NCBI GenBank assembly: GCA_023436305.1
Contig: JAEZJQ010000023.1
Coordinates: forward strand, 1 to 12,049
Reading direction: 5' to 3'
DNA length: 12,049 nucleotides
Source: Bacillota bacterium
GTDB taxonomy: Bacteria; Bacillota; UBA4882; UBA8346
Of the stretch, positions 7,141 to 12,049 are shown piece by piece. The notes beneath the pieces are model-generated. The model was not told where the DNA came from. It searched no databases and was given only the letters and a program-made list of their open reading frames with translations. Numbering within the stretch: position 1 is the first letter of the stretch; the number at the start of each line of letters is the position of its first letter. Both the position numbers and the translations under genes were made by a program.

Positions 7141-8664
7141 ATGAATATAATAGCGGATTTAGGGGAATTCACTTCTCAAAACAAGAATATTGACGAGTTG
7201 AAGAGTTTAGTTAAAACAAAACCCGAGTACAATTCGATATATCCCGAATCACTTCATGAATTGAATGGTTCTATCTTATTTTTAATCAAAACAAAACTAG
7301 GTAAGGAATTAATCGTTACCGGATCCGATTCGTCTATTTTTAATGAATTGGAGGGGGAAATACACTCAGAGAAGGGGATTGGTTTTAAAAACTGTCCATT
7401 ATCAGTTGCCAATAGTAAAGTTATTCAAAAATATTTTCCATTTACAAATCCAGTCTCTTTGGGAGACTATGATGTCACTATCGGTTTAGGTGATCGTTTG
7501 GGACTCGCCTCAGTAGGCCACCTTAAACTGATGAAAGGGCTTAAAGCAAGGCCTGTTCTAGCTCAACAATCAATCAGGGAGTTGAATTTTACCGGAAGAA
7601 ACTACTCTGAAGTATTGGCTGATGTTGTCTGGGCAGTATTTCAAGAGAATTATCAAGGAGGTTTCGGGGCTGACGGTGACCATCTGAAAACCTTCGATGA
7701 TATCAAAATGGCTTTGAATAACGGTTTTACCATGATTACTTTAGACTGTTCCGAACACATCCATAATCTCCAAAACGAAGAACAAGCGGAAATCGACAAA
7801 ATTTATTTAACTTATGAACCTAACTTACGCCAATACTTGGAAACCTGGTTTTTAGGAAAAGAATTTAAAATAGCCGGCATGAATTTGTTTTTTACTCCGG
7901 AACAGTTTCGCCTTAATGTTGTCATCTATCAAAAGGCAATTGATTTTGCAATTAAGGTATACAATGAATTAATCAGACCTTATGGCAACATAGATTTTGA
8001 AATATCAATCGATGAAACAGCGACTCCAACCCATCCGCTGGCGCATTTTTTTGTAGCGAAACAATTAACGGAGGCCGGAGTCAAAATTAATAGTCTGGCC
8101 CCCCGGTTCTGTGGCGAGTTTCAAAAAGGCATCGATTATGTTGGAGACCTAAATAAATTTAAGCAGGAATACATTGAGCATGAACAGATCGCCGATTATT
8201 TCAGGTATAAGTTAAGCATTCACTCCGGAAGCGACAAGTTCAGGGTCTTTCCGATTATCGGTCATGAAAGTAAACGTTTTCATCTTAAAACTGCCGGTAC
8301 CAATTGGTTGGAGGCGGTCCGGGTGGTTATTGAAAAAGAACCTATTTTGTATCGGGATATTCATACGTATGCTTTAAAACATCTGGAAGAAGCTAAAAAA
8401 TATTATCATATCTCAGCCGACCCCAATAAAATCCCGAATGTCTACAAACTTTCGGATTCGGAATTAAAGGATTTAATGGACCTAAATGATGCCCGCCAGG
8501 TCATTCATATTACTTACGGTCTTATCCTGCAAGCCAAAGATGAAAAAGGTAATTATTTATTTAAGAATAAAATATTTAACTGCTTACACAAAAATGAAGA
8601 TCTATATGCCCATTTCCTCCAAAAACATATTGGTAACCATTTGAAAAAGTTAGGGTTCTTTTAA
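7141..8664 (+). CDS. uxaE: Tagaturonate epimerase (D-tagaturonate/D-fructuronate)
   Basis: A 507-residue protein of the UxaE family, first assigned in Thermotoga as the epimerase that converts D-tagaturonate to D-fructuronate and so merges galacturonate with glucuronate catabolism. The recognition rests on family-like motifs: GLGDRLGLASVGHL (115-128), GGFGADGDHLKT (173-184), TLDCSEHIHN (200-209), and the later ISIDET and IHSGSDKF segments, whose acidic and His residues are candidate metal and substrate ligands. The length suits the family. ATG 7141 lies behind AAGGGGGT (7125-7132), which overlaps the stop codon of the larA homologue. With only 14 bases between the two genes they are almost certainly co-transcribed and possibly translationally coupled. 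There is no terminator that I can see in the 180 A+T-rich bases that follow. Confidence 0.85.
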   Translation: MNIIADLGEFTSQNKNIDELKSLVKTKPEYNSIYPESLHELNGSILFLIKTKLGKELIVTGSDSSIFNELEGEIHSEKGIGFKNCPLSVANSKVIQKYFPFTNPVSLGDYDVTIGLGDRLGLASVGHLKLMKGLKARPVLAQQSIRELNFTGRNYSEVLADVVWAVFQENYQGGFGADGDHLKTFDDIKMALNNGFTMITLDCSEHIHNLQNEEQAEIDKIYLTYEPNLRQYLETWFLGKEFKIAGMNLFFTPEQFRLNVVIYQKAIDFAIKVYNELIRPYGNIDFEISIDETATPTHPLAHFFVAKQLTEAGVKINSLAPRFCGEFQKGIDYVGDLNKFKQEYIEHEQIADYFRYKLSIHSGSDKFRVFPIIGHESKRFHLKTAGTNWLEAVRVVIEKEPILYRDIHTYALKHLEEAKKYYHISADPNKIPNVYKLSDSELKDLMDLNDARQVIHITYGLILQAKDEKGNYLFKNKIFNCLHKNEDLYAHFLQKHIGNHLKKLGFF

Positions 8665-8767
8665 AGTACATTAAAATAAAAAATTGATAACCATAAAAAT
8701 CCATATAACCTTTGTTAAAAATATTCTTTAAAAAAAAGGAATCCAGGGTGTTTTTGTCGAAATTACA

Positions 8768-8801
8768 TTAACGTTAAAGTGAACGAAAAAGTTATCGTTA
8801 A
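8768..8801. promoter_or_regulatory. Paired LacI-type operators upstream of the second regulator gene
   Basis: TTAACGTTAA (8768-8777) is a perfect 10-bp palindrome with a central CG, and TTATCGTTAA (8792-8801) repeats it with one mismatch. The centres are 24 bp apart, close to two helical turns plus a few bases. They lie 44-77 bases before the ATG at 8845 and are likely binding sites for the adjacent LacI-type protein. I could not find a convincing promoter to position them against. Confidence 0.5.
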
Positions 8802-8830
8802 ACTTGGATGGAATGTTGACCTGGACTCAA

Positions 8831-8840
8831 GGAAGGTGAT
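8831..8840 (+). promoter_or_regulatory. Ribosome binding site that sets the start of the second LacI-type gene
   Basis: GGAAGGTGAT ends four bases before ATG 8845. The upstream in-frame GTG at 8779 has no such element and would place the two operator-like repeats partly inside the coding region. Confidence 0.75.
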
Positions 8841-8844
8841 CATT

Positions 8845-9855
8845 ATGAAAACAAGAAGAGTAACTATCGAAATGGTTGCAGCTGAAGCCAATGTTTCAGT
8901 TAATGCGGTGTCACGAGCTCTTAGTGGAAAAGATGGAGTAGGCGAGGAGACCCGAAACCGCATCATCGAAATCGCTCAAAAGCTCCACTATCGCCCGAAT
9001 ATTCTTGCCAAGAGTATGCGGCAGAATAATTCCGGATTTATAGGTGTTTTAGTTCTTGATATCGGGAATTCGGTTTTCACCAAGATGATCAAAGGTATCG
9101 AAAACGAGTTGCAGAAAAACTCCCTCAGTATTATCATTGGTAATTCGGATGAAAACGAGGAGAAAGAACACCATTACCTGGAGACCATGCTTTCGACGCA
9201 ATGTAGCGGTATCATCATTAGTCATGTGTCCAATTCCGGGCTGAAGCTTTTAAGACAAGAGGGTGTTCCTTTCGTGGTCCTTGATCGCGATACGGAGAAT
9301 TTTGATTGCGATTTGGTATATATAGACAATTGCCATATGGGGTATACGGCTACCAAACATCTCATCGGATTAGGCCATCGGAACATCGCTTTTATCGGCA
9401 AAGAATCTTTCTTTGATACCGACCAAAAAAGACGGGCTGAGGGGTTCAAAAAGGCTTTACAAGAAATGAGCGCAGATAAACCTGAATGTATTTATCTTTG
9501 CCGAGACGCAAACCAAGGAAGTCAGACTTTCCATGATTTATGGAACCAAAGCTCCCGTCCAACGGCGTTGGTCATTGGTCAGCATTCCATTGCCGAGGGC
9601 GTTGTTTTTATGATAAATCAGATGAATGTAAAAATTCCCCAGGAATTATCAGTCGTCATTATTGGTGAACCGCGTTGGGCTACGATTTTTAGCCCCAACT
9701 TTACTACGATTGAACGTCCTTTGGAATTAATCGGAGTTAAAGCTGCCGAACTGTTGATGGAAAAAATCAAAGGCGAAAGCTCAGGACCTTATACCAATCT
9801 GGTAATCCCTTCAGATTTAGTAATCCGGGAGTCAACTGCGGCCCCCAGACGATAA
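8845..9855 (+). CDS. LacI-family transcriptional regulator, probably of the nag genes
   Basis: A protein of 336 residues from ATG 8845. The helix-turn-helix is at residues 8-27 (IEMVAAEANVSVNAVSRALS), followed by YRPNILAKSMR, in which Met58 occupies the hinge position usually held by the intercalating Leu. The effector-binding domain begins at GFIGVLVLDIGNSVF and ends in the typical VIRES motif; VVLDRD and GLGHRNIAFIG are also family landmarks. It differs clearly in sequence from the regulator at 1305 and is not a recent duplicate. The gene follows paired palindromes and lies 84 bases upstream of nagA, so control of amino-sugar catabolism is the likely role, with a hexosamine phosphate as a plausible inducer. 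LacI-type control of nag genes is less familiar than GntR-type (NagR) or ROK-type (NagC) control. Regulation of the upstream uronate genes cannot be excluded. Confidence 0.88.
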   Translation: MKTRRVTIEMVAAEANVSVNAVSRALSGKDGVGEETRNRIIEIAQKLHYRPNILAKSMRQNNSGFIGVLVLDIGNSVFTKMIKGIENELQKNSLSIIIGNSDENEEKEHHYLETMLSTQCSGIIISHVSNSGLKLLRQEGVPFVVLDRDTENFDCDLVYIDNCHMGYTATKHLIGLGHRNIAFIGKESFFDTDQKRRAEGFKKALQEMSADKPECIYLCRDANQGSQTFHDLWNQSSRPTALVIGQHSIAEGVVFMINQMNVKIPQELSVVIIGEPRWATIFSPNFTTIERPLELIGVKAAELLMEKIKGESSGPYTNLVIPSDLVIRESTAAPRR

Positions 9856-9939
9856 TTATTTATGATTGGAAGGAGAAAATTGGTAATCTATTTCACCCGA
9901 CGTCTTTTGGCAAGTTAAAAGAAAAATAGGAGGCGGAAC

Positions 9940-11172
9940 ATGCCGGCTCAGATAACAGCTTTTACTAACGGAACAATAATTACACCTCTACGCTTAATTG
10001 AAAACGGTACAGTTCTAATCGAAAGAGAATGGATCAAAGCGGTCGGGCAGAAAGACCAGATATGTATTCCAGAAAATGCGGAAGTTATAGACGTGGGAGG
10101 TGCTTACATCAGCCCCGGTTTTATTGATCTACATTTACACGGCGCTTGGGGCGGGGATGTAATGGCGGCTACCTCAAATGACCTGCAAAAGATGGCTCAA
10201 GGCTTAGTGAGAAACGGCGTTACCTCCTTTCTGCCTACAACTTTAGCAGGTCCGTTAAGTGATATTGAAAATGCAGTTAATTGTATACAACTGGCCGCAA
10301 AGATGGGCTTTACAGGCGGGGCTAAAATCTTAGGCGCGCATCTTGAGGGACCGTATTTTAATAAGAAACAAAAAGGCGCACAAAATCCGAAGTATATAAT
10401 TAATCCCCAAAAAGAAGAATACATTTCAATTCTTGATAAATACCCTTGCATTATTCGTGTTTCTGCCGCACCGGAGCTGCCAGGGTCATTAGTGCTTGGC
10501 CGGGAGTTGAAAAAACGAGGAATTGTTGCATCTATCGCCCATTCTAATGCAACTTATCAAGAAATACTTAAAGCTGTTGAAGCAGGTTTCACTCATGTAA
10601 CTCATATTTTTTCTGGAATGTCTGGACTTGAGCGAGTGGATGCCTATCGAGTAGCAGGTGTAATCGAGTCAACATTGCTAATTGATGAATTAACTACGGA
10701 GATGATTGCTGACGGACATCATCTTCCCCCAAGTTTGATGCGACTGGCTTTAAAAACTAAAGGGTTAGAAAAAATCTGTTTAGTGACAGATTCGATGTCT
10801 GCCGCCGGGTTAGGACCGGGAGTGTTTAATTTGGGAGGATTGGATGTACTGGTTGAGGCTAATGCGCCTAATAGCTTTGAGATTCCAATACAAAACGACA
10901 ATTATGTGGCAAAATTAATGGATCGAAGTTCGTTTGCCAGTAGTGTCTCAACAATGGATAAAATGGTTAAAAATATGATCAACCTCGTGGGATTGAATAT
11001 TTTGGAAGTAATAAAACTGGTTACACTTAATCCTGCGCGGATGCAGCGGCTCGATCGGGAGATTGGCATAATAAGCGCAGGAATGAAAGCTGATTTAGCT
11101 ATTTTTAATGAGAAAATCGAAATCAAGATGACGATTGTTGATGGTAAGATAGCTTATCAGGTTGGTAAATAA
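9940..11172 (+). CDS. nagA: N-acetylglucosamine-6-phosphate deacetylase
   Basis: A 410-residue amidohydrolase that removes acetate from N-acetylglucosamine-6-phosphate (or possibly the galactosamine isomer) to give the hexosamine-6-phosphate. The amidohydrolase metal signature HLHG is at 65-68, the metal-bridging Glu136 is in GAHLEGPYF, the metal-ligand histidines His201 (IAHSNAT) and His222 (THIFSGM) are present, and the catalytic Asp284 is in LVTDSMSAAG. The C-terminal NPARMQRLDREIGIISAGMKADL segment closes the beta-sandwich domain, as in the family. Two substrate-loop motifs differ from E. coli NagA: KGAQNP instead of KGTHNP, and IFSGM instead of LYNAM. ATG 9940 follows AGGAGG at 9928-9933. 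The nagB-type gene 116 bases downstream supplies the next step. Confidence 0.93.
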   Translation: MPAQITAFTNGTIITPLRLIENGTVLIEREWIKAVGQKDQICIPENAEVIDVGGAYISPGFIDLHLHGAWGGDVMAATSNDLQKMAQGLVRNGVTSFLPTTLAGPLSDIENAVNCIQLAAKMGFTGGAKILGAHLEGPYFNKKQKGAQNPKYIINPQKEEYISILDKYPCIIRVSAAPELPGSLVLGRELKKRGIVASIAHSNATYQEILKAVEAGFTHVTHIFSGMSGLERVDAYRVAGVIESTLLIDELTTEMIADGHHLPPSLMRLALKTKGLEKICLVTDSMSAAGLGPGVFNLGGLDVLVEANAPNSFEIPIQNDNYVAKLMDRSSFASSVSTMDKMVKNMINLVGLNILEVIKLVTLNPARMQRLDREIGIISAGMKADLAIFNEKIEIKMTIVDGKIAYQVGK

Positions 11173-11273
11173 CAAATCTAAGCATATTTCATTGCAAATA
11201 AATTTGTCTTATTTATTCCATGTATTTGTTTTCGGGTATTGATAAATTAAACTTTTAGGAAATTACAGTAAAG

Positions 11274-11280
11274 AAGGGGA
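11274..11280 (+). promoter_or_regulatory. Ribosome binding site that sets the nagB start
   Basis: AAGGGGA directly abuts the ATG at 11280 and leaves an eight-base gap to the in-frame ATG at 11289, making the latter the more likely start. Confidence 0.65.
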
Positions 11281-11288
11281 TGGACAAG

Positions 11289-12035
11289 ATGAAAGTAAAA
11301 GTTTTTGCTAACCCGGTTGAATTAGGGCAAGAGGCGGCCAAATTTTCAGCCTCCGTTTTGAATAAAGCGATTGCTGAAAAAGGAAGTGCCAGAATTCTCT
11401 TGTCGACGGGCGCATCGCAGTTTGAGACGATTAAAGCTTTGGCTGAACGAAAAGACATAGACTGGAAAAAAGTGGAAATGTTTCATCTGGATGAATATGC
11501 TGGTTTATCGATGGAACATCCAGCTAGCTTTCGCCGATATCTTAAAGAACGCTTTACTAAATTTGTTGAGCTGCAAAAGGCTTACTTTGTGGAAACCGAA
11601 GGTAATATTGTAAAAAATATCGCTGAACTTACGAAGGAAATTAGAAAGCAACCAATCGATTTGGCTTTGATTGGTATCGGGGAGAATAGTCATATTGCTT
11701 TTAACGATCCCCCCGCTGATTTTGAAACGCAAGAAGCCTATATTGTTGTGGATCTGGATGAGAAATGCAAAAAACAGCAAGTCCGTGAAGGGTGGTTTAA
11801 GACAGTCGACGAAGTGCCAAAACAAGCGGTTTCATTAACAGTTCATGAAATTATACGGAGTAAAGTAATATTATCTTGTGTTCCCTTTAAGGCCAAAGCT
11901 GAAGCGATTAAACTCACCTTGGAAAACGATTTAAGCAATATGATTCCAGCGACTATGTTGAAGCAACATTCAAATTTCAACCTTTATTTAGATGAAGATT
12001 CTGCTTCTTTAGTTAACCGCGACAGTCTATTATAG
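11289..12035 (+). CDS. nagB: NagB-type glucosamine-6-phosphate deaminase (variant active-site subfamily)
   Basis: A 248-residue protein from ATG 11289 belonging to the NagB/6-phosphogluconolactonase fold. The expected reaction converts glucosamine-6-phosphate to fructose-6-phosphate and ammonia, completing the path from NagA. The phosphate loop is STGASQFETI (39-48) instead of the classical GGSTP type, and HLDEYAGL carries Asp68-Glu69 (the enolising Asp of E. coli NagB is in the same motif). GIGENSHIAFNDPP (129-142) matches E. coli GxGxDGHIAFNEP, but the triad Asp is Asn133 and the Glu is Asp140, while His135 is kept. EGWF, SLTVHEI and the YLDEDSASL C-terminus are typical of a distinct NagB-like subfamily, so these differences look inherited rather than damaged. 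The adjacent nagA favours deaminase activity; lactonase activity is a weaker alternative. Confidence 0.85.
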   Translation: MKVKVFANPVELGQEAAKFSASVLNKAIAEKGSARILLSTGASQFETIKALAERKDIDWKKVEMFHLDEYAGLSMEHPASFRRYLKERFTKFVELQKAYFVETEGNIVKNIAELTKEIRKQPIDLALIGIGENSHIAFNDPPADFETQEAYIVVDLDEKCKKQQVREGWFKTVDEVPKQAVSLTVHEIIRSKVILSCVPFKAKAEAIKLTLENDLSNMIPATMLKQHSNFNLYLDEDSASLVNRDSLL

Positions 12036-12049
12036 CATTCTAAAGGCTA

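Noticed and set aside
8665..8767. Possible promoter boxes (TTGATA at 8684, TATAAC at 8704) before the second lacI gene
   Set aside because: The spacing is only 14 bases and no alternative pair has both good boxes and a 16-18 base spacer, so I do not call a promoter.
8779..8844. N-terminal extension of the second LacI regulator from GTG 8779
   Set aside because: LacI proteins start just before the helix-turn-helix, the extension lacks a ribosome binding site, and it would run through an operator-like repeat.
11173..11273. Promoter or terminator in the A+T-rich gap between nagA and nagB
   Set aside because: Only weak short inverted repeats and poorly spaced hexamers are present; nothing is strong enough to annotate.

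Overview
The window reads as a piece of a low-to-moderate G+C Bacillota-type (Firmicutes-like) genome, probably from an anaerobic or facultative plant- or glycan-degrading bacterium. The reasons are A+T-rich third positions, strong AAGGAGG-type ribosome binding sites before nearly every gene, cre-like/LacI-type palindromes, and gene families common in Clostridia-related lineages. The organism cannot be named from this sequence. Every supported gene is on the + strand.

Layout. (1) 2-397: the 3' end of an alpha/beta-hydrolase (esterase-like) gene cut by the window edge. (2) 398-561: about 160 bases with no gene I can support. (3) 562-1182: an intact 58-codon zinc-finger ORF, followed by a broken second zinc-finger unit with a helical tail. 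Together they look like one decayed two-finger protein. (4) 1179-1283: a good sigma-A-type promoter with a perfect 16-bp cre/LacI palindrome over its predicted transcription start and a second, imperfect copy downstream. (5) 1305-8664: a LacI-type regulator, an SDR oxidoreductase of the fructuronate reductase type, a PfkB sugar-acid kinase, 6-phosphogluconate dehydrogenase, a perfect hairpin, a LarA-family nickel-dependent racemase/epimerase, and tagaturonate epimerase UxaE. (6) 8768-12035: paired TTAACGTTAA-like operators, a second LacI-type regulator, N-acetylglucosamine-6-phosphate deacetylase (NagA) and a NagB-type glucosamine-6-phosphate deaminase.

How the genes fit together. The first block carries hexuronate catabolism: UxaE interconverts tagaturonate and fructuronate, and the SDR should reduce fructuronate to mannonate. 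No mannonate dehydratase (UxuA) or KDPG aldolase lies in the window. Instead there is a LarA homologue, a sugar-acid kinase and Gnd. Because the LarA superfamily is known to include D-gluconate 2-epimerases, which link mannonate and gluconate, the cluster can be read as a complete route: fructuronate to mannonate to gluconate to 6-phosphogluconate to ribulose-5-phosphate. That would send hexuronates into the pentose phosphate pathway rather than through KDG/KDPG. This is an inference from gene content and is the most interesting idea in the window. The second block turns N-acetylhexosamine-6-phosphate into fructose-6-phosphate. Uronate plus amino-sugar catabolism side by side would suit a diet of mixed uronate/hexosamine polymers, but no lyase, hydrolase or transporter for these is present here.
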